Source: Morchella semilibera
Lineage: Eukaryota > Ascomycota > Pezizomycetes > Pezizales > Morchellaceae
Direction of reading: 5' to 3'
Length of the DNA: 64,000 nucleotides
Assembly: GCA_009192285.1 (NCBI GenBank)
Contig: WBVU01000005.1
Coordinates: forward strand, 124,001-188,000
Shown: one piece after another, positions 21,891 to 32,549 of the stretch
Layout: each line of letters begins with the position of its first letter
Numbering within the stretch: position 1 is the stretch's first letter
Made by a program: the position numbers and the translations under genes
Notes under the pieces: model-generated
Databases searched by the model: none
What the model was told of the DNA's origin: nothing
Seen by the model: the letters and a program-made list of their open reading frames with translations, nothing else

Positions 21891-24606
21891 ATGGCTGAGG
21901 ATATTCGTGCCATCATCGATCATTACGAACTCAGCACAAGTTTTCACAACCCGCGCGCTGGTGATGTTATACACACCACCTACGAGAACGGAGTGGCTGT
22001 ACAAGAGTGGTGGGCTAAAGAACGCTGTCTCTCTTCCGGGGGATCCGGGGATGTATTCCTCGAAAGGAGTTCGAGGGGGCAGTGTAGGGCCGTGAAGAGT
22101 TATCCAATTAGGGGAGATATAAACACCACGCGGTGCAATGCTATCGTCAGCTTGGCAAATCATCGAGATGTAAGTTTGTGTGTAAACAGAGGGGCTTATC
22201 CCTCAGCGGAGAAAAGATAGACTTGTTAATATTAAGGTGGTTTGACTTAGTACCAAGGGCACTTCGCTCATCTTTTGGGCTGGTTCTCGTCGGAATTCCA
22301 TCTCAATGTTGCGATGGAGTTTACTGAGTTCGGTGATCTGAGCCGCTATATACAACACCAGGAAATTAGAGACAACACGAGGGATATTACGCGGCAGCTT
22401 CTCAAAGGTCTTGCTGCACTGCATGAGCTATCCATAGTTCATCGAAATATCAAGCCTGGGGTAATCCCCAACTCAGACTTGTTCTCAGGTGCCATTAGAT
22501 GTTAACTGACCACGCAGCATATACTCGTGGCCTCCTTAAAGCCAGTCAGGGTGAAAATTGGCGGCTTTGGGCTTCTTCAGCTTCTCGACCCAACCGAGCG
22601 GCGTACAACGGTCGGAACATCGATGTACATGGCGCCGGAGTTGCTCGGCATTCTCCCCATGGGGTTTAGGCGCATCTCTCCCGCTGCTGATATGTGGTCA
22701 ATGGGCTGCTTGGTCCATGAGTTGTTAACATCGATGACGCCTTTCCTGGAACACCCAGACGTATCCAATGACACCAAATCAAGTATATTTGACATATCAA
22801 CTCCGTCCAGCTTCCAGTTGGATTTTGCCCAGATGTTGAGGTTTTGCAGGGGGGATATTTCATTTCCCACTGATATACTCCATTCAGCGCAAGCTGACAC
22901 GCAAGCGATCGAATTTCTCAAATCTCTTCTCAGACCTACGCCAGATCATCGCCTTACGGCGGCAAAAGCGCTGGAAAACCCTTGGCTTATAGAGGCAGGT
23001 GAACAAGGGATGGAGGTTCCCGACCTCTCTATGGGGATAGAAGTGGATGTTGCTGTTCCACCTGTAGCGCCGGTAGTTCTAGGATCGGACTTGCCTAGGG
23101 CGGGGCCGCGCAGCTGGAGTGACTATAGGATGAAAACTATGGTGTCGGAAACTGTCGATAATTACGTCTCGTATGATCGCGGCGGCCTTGAAGAGATCTG
23201 GCGTACTGTAGACTTGTTAGGGGTTGGTGGACAAGGAAGGGTTTACCTTCAGGGGTGCGCAACTACTGGCAGTATCCGGGCGGTCAAGGTGATTGCACGT
23301 AAAGACCAGGGCTCTGTCGCACTTCCTACTGGCGATCGTCCACAGGTAGGCGATGAGCATGAGAGTCGGAGGAACCTAATTTACCTCAATCGTGAACTAC
23401 GCGTGATGGTTACTGTTCGTGAGGTATGTCACTCTCTGACATAACGATTCAAGCATTATCTCACGGTTTGGGTTAGCACAACGACCTATTCGTCCAGCTA
23501 CTTGGCTGGTATTTAGGTGAAGAGGATCTCTTTCTGGCTATGGAGTTTGCCTGTTGTGGGGATCTCGGGGGGTATATGCAACAGAATGAACATGATGCCC
23601 GAGCCCAGTGTACGCCGATTACAGCGCAGCTTTTGTTGGGACTCACCATCCTACATTCCAATGGGATCTGCCATGGGGACATCAAGCCAGAGGTAGTAGC
23701 ATCCAAAGCAAGCTTTAAGGGGATAGCATCGGCTAACGGTGGGTCTCCTAGAATGTCTTACTTACTTCCCTTCGCCCAGTCCGGCTCAAGCTCGCCGACT
23801 TTGGGATTGCAACCTTTACGAGTGAAGGTGAAACACGCAGGGCCATGGGAACATGGGCCTACGCGGCTCCAGAATTACTTAATCTCCTTCCATCATCACA
23901 GGAGACTAGATGCAATGTAAACAAGGCTGCCGGAGCTAGTGACATGTGGGCGTTGGGCTGTATCGTGTTTGAAATTGTCACAGGTCAGATACCGTTCGCA
24001 CAACGTCCTCAAGGCCTACACACCGCCGCATTTCGATGTCGTCCGGTCTCGACATTAATGACTGGGATATTACATGACGGTCAACCCGAACCTGACCTCC
24101 CGCAACACTGGCGCCGATCACTCAATCTAATGTCCTTGCAAGATTTTTGCAAAGGCCAAAATGGCCTCCCGATGCACGTATTACGGTCTTCCGGGTGCTC
24201 ATCTATCGCTACCCTCCAGGCCTTCATTGAATGTTTACTGAAGGCCGAACCTAGAGACAGATTGACAGCGGCTGAGGCCCTGAATCACGACTGGATAACG
24301 GGTGGCGCGCAATGTCCGGAACGAATGCACCCTTCTTTGGGTTCCGGTATTAAACAAGAGCAGGACAATTTACACACTGTAGATCATCAGCAAATGCCCC
24401 GGCCTACAGGGGCGTCCGTCATGGACAATGAGGCAGTCCTCAGCCCATCCATTTCTGATGTGGACAGTATGGATGCATCTGTGCGGACCGTGGATTCCGG
24501 CATGGAGTTATTAAATCCACGAGCTCTTGATCAAGGGGGCGGCATATTGGGGGCGATAAGGCGTAACTGTCGGCGTGGACTGAATGCATGTTGCGGCGGG
24601 ATATGA
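21891..24606 (+). CDS. Tandem pseudokinase-kinase protein
   Basis: Five exons are read as 21891-22169, 22251-22460, 22518-23423, 23477-23692 and 23752-24606, all joined in phase 0 with GT..AG borders, giving 821 residues. Domain 1 (about 46-300) keeps a Gly-rich loop (SGGSGDV), the lysine K69 in RAVK and the MAPE region. It has HRN with N159 instead of the catalytic Asp, H164 where the metal-binding Asn should be, and G179 in place of the DFG Asp, so it should be a pseudokinase. Domain 2 (about 390-700) has GVGGQGRV (398-405), K420, HGDIKPEN with D533 and N538, DFG D553 and YAAPE, and looks active, though without the RD arginine. A linker of about 90 residues separates them, and a Ser-rich tail ends in basic and cysteine residues (RRNCRRGLNACCGG). 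Introns fall at the same two places in both domains and in the 4115-6330 kinase, showing duplication within one family. The start ATG has a CAACATGGC context. A regulatory pseudokinase is the natural inference; the pathway is unknown. Confidence 0.8.
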
Positions 24607-26464
24607 ATGGCGGTGAAATTCTAGAATTACATAACCTATAAACTCGGAGGTGAGGGGGTCGGGAGATGTGTAATTCTTCATGATTAATGAGAGGTTGTTT
24701 CTGGTTTGATGAGGTCATTTTTTTCGATGAAATAGACAAGAAGTGTCACACAGATAGGCTTCCATATGGCCTAAGATTATTGTGGGGTAGATGTAACCAC
24801 CCTTTTTCTTTTGTTTTTTTTGCCCACGTCCTCGCGTCTTTCCAGGTCCAAATATAAAACACATCGGAACTAAATTAACCAACCAACCAACCCTAACCCT
24901 AACTGGCGTCCGTCGATATTCAGCATGACACCACCGTGGAACGATCACGAGTAGGAGCCTAATTTACCATCCTTCCGCTATACCGCTGCCCTTCCAGAAA
25001 TCGAGCAGAACTCCGTTATCGATCTCTGCCCTACGAGGAACTGTCGCTATGCCGGGACTGTTGGAAACACTGCTCGGAGTCGGAGTCTGTAATTCTTTCC
25101 CCGATAGAGAACGAACAATTCCGGTAGCGGAGTACTGTCTAAGTGGCAGGGTCTTGCACTACAGCCGATACCTGGTCTACTGCAGAAGAGGACAGGATTC
25201 CGAGTGAGTGTTCATGACTGGGCGCGAGTGATCACTTATGACCCATAAGACTTTTTATTTTTTTTATTTTAATTTATTAATGAATTAATGAATCATGGGA
25301 CTGGGTGCTCTTTTTTTTTCATTTCTTTGTAATCATAACATGCTGCGGGATAAGTGTGAGTGTCTTGTGATGAGTGAAGTTGCTCCACTATCTATGCTCA
25401 TTTACCACCTACTTAACCTCCCCCGTCGGGCATGTACAGCGGCTAAGCGCCCTTACGTCGGTAAACTGGCCGCCAACCCGTCTCTAAAGCCGGCCGAGTA
25501 GGTGACTACTACTCAGAAGGTAGCTATAGATAAACATGGACAATTACTGAATTCTCGGCGATGACTGAGTTGCCCTCCCCGAACTGTATGGGTAGAATTA
25601 TAGTATCTGGAACTTGTGGTGGTGGGCATGGAGCATTTTGACTGATTACGTCCTCAGGCTCTGCACTCCGGTACCCCGGGTCGACCTATGGGTGGGCTCA
25701 TACATATATCCTCGGGAGTGAAAGAACTATGAAATCGATTATTCCTGCAGGCGATAGACCTCTACTGCCTCTGGCAGGAAACTAGTGCTATATAATCGCT
25801 AGGCACAGGACATCCCAATGGTCGTGACATCGAGGGTCATGAAACATGACTCGACCCGTGGTGGGTAGCCCAGGTATAAGGAGATATCCAGTGTTTGCAG
25901 TAGTACAAGTCGGTACGAGAGGCAGATCAGGTGTGCATCAAGATGTGAGCCTCCCCAGGGCCAGGTGCGCGCAATCGACACAGCATCATCCCCACCCTTT
26001 TTTATCTGTTTCCGCTTCCTTTGTATATGTACATACGGTGACTTTTTACCTACCCCTGTACCCTAACCGTCCCCATTACCTTCAGTGTCAAGCCTTTTTC
26101 TTTTCGCGCAACTATCCTCTCCTATATATGTTATATTCATTTTCGGGTGGGGGGTGCTCTCCCGGGGCGGTCAGCGGATGGTGGCGGCTCAGGGATTTCA
26201 TTGATGGTTTTTCATGAGCTGGTCGATCTCATTGCAGATGGGCGTTAATTGCGGGCCGGGCATATATATGATATTGCAAGGCGGGGGACTTCTCCTTCAC
26301 CCCCGGAATATGTGTACCCAGGGTATTGGAAAGTGATGCACATTTTGACTACGACCAATTTTTCCTCCTCCGCAAAGCCCCGTCTCGTGCGCATCGTAAT
26401 TTGTGGCCGATCCCTTACCCCACCTCTTTTACCCCTGCTTTCGCCTGCCACAGGATGTTGTGGC
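24607..26464. other. Intergenic, no gene recognised
   Basis: AACCCTAACCCTAA, a short telomere-like unit, lies at about 24893-24906 after an ACCA repeat. T-rich runs are found near 24800 and 25255. No recognisable coding frame was found. Confidence 0.4.
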
Positions 26465-26758
26465 CAGGGTCCCATGAGATACTGGAGACCGTGTTTAAAA
26501 CAGGGCAAAATACTCAAGCTGTTGGAAACTGGCGTTCATACAAGTAGCTGCATGATACCCCGGATGACATCAGACAAAAACGTGGGTGTGTCTTTTGTCT
26601 GCAAGTGCGCCAGGCGGGGGAACGGACTTGTTTCATGTTATTGCTTAATAACCCTAACCCTGCCACAGTATCTTCTCAACTGGACCTGAGTTTATAACCG
26701 GATTATAACCGTGTTTCCATGAGTATTCTTACCCTTGTATATATTTGACGGGACTCTA
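26465..26758. mobile_element. hAT-type MITE with an internal telomere-like unit
   Basis: The 294-bp element begins CAGGGTCCC and ends GGGACTCTA. It is flanked by GTTGTGGC (26457-26464) and GTTGTCGC (26759-26766), an 8-bp target duplication with one mismatch. This size and the CAGGG-like terminus fit hAT transposons. AACCCTAACCCTG sits inside at about 26646. Relatives lie at 39544-39829 and 48834-49055. Confidence 0.8.
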
Positions 26759-26811
26759 GTTGTCGCTGAGCGGTAGGTGAGATCTCCAAAGCCGGGTGTT
26801 GAGATGAGTGA

Positions 26812-26874
26812 TCAGAATCTGATATAAAAATATCTTATCAGATTCTGATATAAAATCTCTTATCAGATTCTGAC
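26812..26874. repeat. Triple palindromic repeat ATCAGAWTCTGAT
   Basis: Three tandem copies of a self-complementary 13-mer, with alternating AA/TT centres, lie just upstream of the broken F-box gene. Copies also occur at 3562-3643 and, decayed, near 14584. Confidence 0.6.
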
Positions 26875-26948
26875 CACCCCCTCCCCCGGGGCAACCTCAA
26901 CAACATATACACATAGACACAATAATACAGGCACTCACACCCCACACC

Positions 26949-27579
26949 ATGTCAATCTCCACCCCCGCTCTCGCCCCACTAGATCATCTCGTGACACTCC
27001 CCACCGAGCTCATCCTTTTGATCGCCAAATGCCTCCCGGATGCAGACCTTGCTGTCCTCAGCCGTACCTGCCACCTCCTCCATACCCTGCTCGCTCACGC
27101 CCTTGACCTAGCTCCGCTTCGCCGCCTCCGCCCCTGATATTCTACTGTGGGCGGCCCGAAGGAACAGCCCCGCCCCCCTCCAGCGCGCCTTGTCTCTCGG
27201 GACCCCCGTTCCGCAGAGCCTAGGGGTATAGCTATAGGGTTACCCCCTACTCTACGAGTCCACCTGGGATGGCCTTACGGACACCGTACGCGTGCTGCTG
27301 GCCCATGGGGCTGACCCCGACATCAGGAGCTTCGACTCGACGCCCCTGTTGGTCGCGGTGTATCGCGGGCATGTGGGCGTTGCAAGGATGCTCCTGGAGG
27401 CGGGTGCAGATGAGGATCGAAGCTTTGGGTATCATCCAGGGATGGTACCAGTCATGTTGGCGAGATATGGCCGCGTCATTAATAGTGAAATGGTGAACCA
27501 GCTCCTGCAGTCTGGCGCTGGGGATGAAGATATCCATGGGGGGCCGGAAGACGTAGGGACTCCGCCCGATAAGAAGTGA
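26949..27579 (+). pseudogene. F-box/ankyrin repeat gene remnant
   Basis: The first 62 codons (26949-27137) contain an F-box-like block with LPTELILLIAKCLPDADLAV and SRTCHLLHTLL. Homologous reading then continues in a different frame from about 27136 (ILLWAARRNS, typical of the first ankyrin-like repeat in fungal F-box/ankyrin proteins). It is interrupted by two TAG codons near 27229-27236 and goes on from 27240 with ankyrin repeats (VRVLLAHGADPDIRS, TPLLVAVYRGHVGVARMLLE). One shift and two stops make a working product unlikely, unless an unrecognised short intron removes the stops. F-box/ankyrin proteins usually act as substrate adaptors of SCF ubiquitin ligases; that is family knowledge, not shown here. 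Confidence 0.6.
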
Positions 27580-30500
27580 CGCCTCTGGTATTCTTGCCCC
27601 ACCGCGTCCTGCCCTACGTAGCGTGACTACAGAGGGTCCTTCTGGTGTCCGCGTCCCATTGCGTCACCTCGCTGGTTTGTCTGCACCGCGCTAGACCGGT
27701 GGTATCTCTCGCGCGGCGGGGATTTGTTGCGCCGGGTTAGGCCAACTCCTGGAAAATAGGCTACAAGTATGATGAGACTCAATATACATTTAACTGCAGC
27801 TTCCTGATGTACCCGGTAGCTCAGGCCGAATCAGGGTCAGGGTTACATTTGGGTGATTACTGTAACGAGGGCAATTTCGGAGAGGATTAGTCTTGTACTT
27901 CTTTGTAATCACGGCAGTTAGGGTTACCTAGCTTGGCGGAGGTTTTAGCAAGCCGCCGCCCCTGAACGTTCTTGCTCTGGCCTGTGGGTCCTGGCGAAAC
28001 CAAGTCCCCTACCAACCTATACTCACGGAAAATCTTTTGGACTTGGAATGAACCGAAAATGTGTTTATTATATGGGTGGTATCTGAAATTCGAATCTCTA
28101 GATATTTCTTCTAGTAAATACATTATCATTCACCCGAGACCTATATTCAAATGTATCCCTAAGAAAGGGATGAACACAATTGTTTCCGGCTTGAACCTGA
28201 GAGAGTGCGACTGGACCTCTCACATCTTTTCACTTATGCTCCCGATTGGGATGCTAAGCCCAGCACTTTTGAGTCATCCTCGGGTTAAAAACCTGATGCT
28301 AGAAATTTACCTCAAAGGGAAAGCCGCAAGACAGGTTCTGTACCCGGAGGCCGAGAGAGGACATTAGAAGGGGTGTTATGATAAAAGGTACAGTCTTAGA
28401 TTACGACGCATACCCGCACCAACCAGGCTGTATATAGGCGGTGAAACTCTGGAAATGAATCAAGGAGACGGTGTCTTGGAGCGTTAGGGGTTCCAAGGAC
28501 AGCTGAGAACGGGAGACCCTTGTATAGTGTCCCTTCGGCTGCCCGCCCTGCAATGGAGATATTATTTGATAAGAGGGATACAGTCAACTCTTGCGATAAG
28601 GGTACGGGGTTTTTTTTGGGAGCCTGGTCGCGGGTTACCCTTATAGAGAAGGTACCCTTATAGGAAACCAGGGTTAGGGTTAGTTGCGAGTCCGGTCCGA
28701 TAAAATCTTTTTTCATTTATTTATTTAATTTTACTTCATACTACATGCAAGATAATGATTATTAATCCCACTCAACCACAATATGATGGAATGAAGTAAT
28801 TGTGACTTGAAGATACTAGAGTAAGAGGACAGGATCACTTCATATATAGCATTATATCAGGTGGTAAAGCGAATTTGATGTGGTGTTATAATAGTTGAGT
28901 ACGATAATTTAGCTATCAAAGCGTTCGATAATTATAAAGGTACCAGTGAAGCGAAATTAATTTATGACATCGCGCATTATTTTCTATACCTTTTGTCAAT
29001 AGTAAGGAATCTTGCTCTGACCCATCCACGTACTCACTCATAGAGCCTAAACAAATACAATTTGTTCAGAAAAAGGATCGATCTGCATGGGGGTGCTGAT
29101 CCTTGAGTACCAGTAGGCCGAATTCTCCTTCTCGTAGCTCGGAAGACCACAAGGCTACAGTGGCACAGCTTCTGAGATGTTGCGCATGGCGCATACTCAA
29201 GGACTGCAACCTGAAATCAAAATTGAAGAACAGTCCCACTTTCGGAATCCACCCTAATTAACCACTTTGTCCAAAGGGTTATATGCCCCATTCTCTCACA
29301 ACCAATTCATTTCTAGTAGAGGCTGTTGAAGTGTGCTGGCAACACATCTTAACCCCTACCGTTAAATGACGATGTTTTGTATATTTATATGTTCTATCTT
29401 AGCTAACTTTGTGTCTAGGCTTGCTATAGCTAGTTGGGTTGGAGTGCGGTTCCTTGGTCCCTGCAGCGTTACACGGAATGTGGGGGTTTAGCGCTGTGTA
29501 ACGCAACCCGCCGTTGTGGATCTGCGGGGGCGGCCCGCCCAATATGCAAGATTCCCACAGCCCAGATGACGTACAGGGAGCCCCCACTTAACAGGGACCA
29601 GTCGCCACCCGACATAAGTGCATGTACTAGCGCTTAGCTAAGCGGCGGAATTATCGTAGCACACCATTAAAAGAGAAGAAATACCAAGAAAAAAATATCA
29701 AGAAAGTGTGTAGGTTAACAAAGCTAAAGTCGAGGTTATGAACAGACATAGGATCAACAGGATCTGGCTTCAACATTTCCTAGCCACCTTAACCTCCAGC
29801 TCCATCTCCATCTCGAGTATCCGTCAATGTGATGTAAATTTACCCGCGCAGAGAGGCCTGATCTAGGTTCTGCCAAAGGTATACAACTTAAGCTTGTTTA
29901 TTTCTTGATACAAAAATAGCAGTTTTTATAGTGCATAGGACTGTGGGTGCGTGCGTTGGGGACTTGTTTCCATTAGGGCCCAATCCCAGATAAGATTAGA
30001 TTTGATAAGACGAGATTAGATTAGATGGACTAGTGGATGAATGGTTCTCAGAACTTGATCTTGTGAGCTTAGGAGATGTAGGTAAAGAGGTTGAAATGCC
30101 TTTACAGCCCAATTTGATTAAAAGAGCCTAACAATTGAGATACCATCGGTGAGGGTGTGGACCACTAAATGTTCCGTGGGGTGGAACCCTAACCCTGCCA
30201 CTCAACGCCTGGTTAGGCTCTCTTGTGCCATGAATGCCCCCCACCCTCTATGATGTGGGTCGTTTTCCTGACACGTTTATGTTGAGATTAATGTGTAATT
30301 TTGGACAAAAAGGATTGAACAGCTCAGCTGTAAGTGAGAACCGTATCATGCCTCATGTTACCTAGCCGTAGATCGGGAACAAGATGGGATGAACGAGTGT
30401 GGTGAACGTCGGATTTTTAAATACTCGTGAGGAGTAGGTGCCTATTCATAACCCCTATTGGCCGTCGGCTCATTGGCTGCAAGATCCATCGACAAAAACG

Positions 30501-31985
30501 CATTTCATCGGCAGTCCACCCTGGCAATCTTTCCATCTAATGATCACGGCGCTGGTGGTTGCTTTCCGATGCGTGTTGTTGCGGTTTCCTTCCCGGAATC
30601 ACCGTATCCCGAACGTGTGTCGTTGTTGGCGGGGGCGGGAGAAAGAAGAGAAGGAGGTTCATGCACATATAGGGACGGTCGTTCATATGGGTGATTCTAG
30701 GGCGCCTAGCTGTTACCGAGTTCAGGAGAGGTCAATTATACTTCGAAGTTGACTGTAGATAGAAAAACAATAGAGGGGTATTGGAAATCAGTGCCAAACC
30801 CTAACCCTGCGCAGTCAAGAGTTTTTTTTTGTTGGGTTTATGAATGGAGCGGTTGCGAATTCGAAAGGACAAATTTGGTGCTGGAGTAATGTAAGTGATG
30901 CATCGAGGCAGATGTCGGGACCTCTGTGACTGGTCTTATTTATTCGTGCGATTGGTTTATTCGAAGGCGTGCTCTGCCCCAGGACATGCAGTGGGGTGAG
31001 ATCTTGTCATAACCTACGTGTTGCACACATGTATGAAGAAGTGATAAATAATAAATAACGGTCTTATTCATTTTATTCCGGTCCTTTTGCCCTCTAGGTC
31101 CCGTTCTGTATTGATTATATAAGCCGAGTGATATTTGATGTCCTTCTGCCGAAGATCGAGACGACAGAACGTGTAATTTTATGCTACCTGTGGCCTATGG
31201 AAGCAACGGGTGCTCGGGGGTGCTCTCCTCGGCGCCGCTGAATATACTTTTCAAGCTAAGTGTTAGCCTATCTCTTATATCATTAAGGAATGTTGAGCTC
31301 GTAATTTCTCAATCAGCACAAAGAAGGTGTGATAAATTCTCCCCGGTGATGTTCCTCTTCGCATCCGTATTGAGGGTCTACTGCACCCCAGCAGATTTAG
31401 TCAGCCAAGATATTACCTTATCTCAGCCACACAACGATGCGCGTTACGCACTTCGCCACCACGCTTCACACTAAAAATAGAAACCCATAATGTTCAACCA
31501 GTTACACGGTGGCCAAGACTTCCGGGTCTCGAACGAGCTGTCCTCTTTTGGTGCTGATAGAGACGCAATAAGAGATCGATTGCGATTATGCCACCCTTTT
31601 ACTAGTCACCCTCCTAATGTGCACGAAAAACGATAGTGGCCATATAGATACTTTGCTAAATGCTCTTCAATCGGGATCCGGCAATGTGTAATCAATATCA
31701 CAGTGTTTAAACTTCTCAGGTATAAGGCTAGAGGAAGACATGAATCACAGGTTAGAACATCAATGTTTTCTCGCCAAATTTTTCAATTGCTAAGCAAAAC
31801 ATAAATCCCCTATCTCTTGAAAACTTGAAATCTCCATCGGGCAGAAAGAAGAGATGATTCCTCCACATCAAAGCAAAGACAACTATAACTCATAGCCAAT
31901 CGCAGCCACTTGAACAGAGACTCACATCCCAGGCGTGGTGTAGGCAGAGTTCTCGTGAACTACCCACTCCATGCACTTAGTACGC
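27580..31985. other. Long gene-free region
   Basis: No frame with family features was found in 4.4 kb. Telomere-like units lie at about 28670 (GGTTAGGGTTAG), 30185 and 30795 (both AACCCTAACCCTG). Near 28555 a short match to the TCCCTTAG MITE interior (TATTTGATAAGAGGGATA) is visible. Confidence 0.45.
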
Positions 31986-32549
31986 CTACATCTCAAGCTG
32001 TACGAAGATCCAGCGGCTGGGGTCTCCAGGTAAGGCTGAGACGCCGAACGCCGGCATAGGGTGGGGTTGTGGGCCCGGGGTCACAAACGCATGGTCATCC
32101 ATCAAACTACTAACTGTGTATCTGAATAGAAAAGGTATGTTAGTAAGTGGGCTGGTGTGATATTTGGTAACGCAACTTACGTCCCGGGCGCCAAGTGATC
32201 AAGCGTCCACACCTGGCGAGGGATCTCGTTTGGTTCGAGAGTAACTGGTTCAATGACGCAGACCGTGAAGTTGTGGGCACTCCTTGCCAAACAAAGCCCG
32301 CTCCTCTGGTGTATGATTCTGACACTGACAGGGTCCACCAGTGGGGCAACTACCCACACATCTGCAGGTTGAGCGACCGCCCTAAGGTCCACGATAGGAG
32401 GATCCAGACCCGCATTCGCCCCCAACCAGCGGTTCGCAAGACCCGGGTCTCCCGATTGAATGACGCATGGGCCGGCCTAGGAAAACCGTCAGTAAATGCG
32501 TTTTAGCGGTCTTACAGGAGCGGAGGAGGGAATTTCGTACAGGTGCCAT
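31986..32549 (-). CDS. Small beta-trefoil-like protein (possible inhibitor or lectin)
   Basis: Three exons on the minus strand are read as 32549-32541 (MAP only), 32476-32181 and 32121-31986, giving 146 residues. The second intron is textbook (GTAAGT donor, CTTACTAACAT branch, TTCAG acceptor). The product starts near GPCVIQSG, repeats a pattern of aromatic and hydrophobic strands about every 45-50 residues (DVWVVAPL, QVWTLDHL, SRWIFVQLE) and lacks a signal peptide. This W-x-x strand spacing and length recall small cytosolic fungal beta-trefoil proteins such as serine protease inhibitors of the I66 type or ricin-B-like lectins. The fold is an inference and no key binding residue could be pinned. 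The 9-nt first exon is odd. An alternative donor after CGCTCCT would put exon 2 out of the long frame, so the early GTACGA donor is preferred. A TATTTAA motif lies about 130 bp upstream of the start. Confidence 0.55.

Noticed and set aside
26245-26689. Frames over the hAT MITE as coding
   Set aside because: The same frames recur in the second copy near 39.3-39.6 kb because the DNA is a repeat, and no transposase motif is present.
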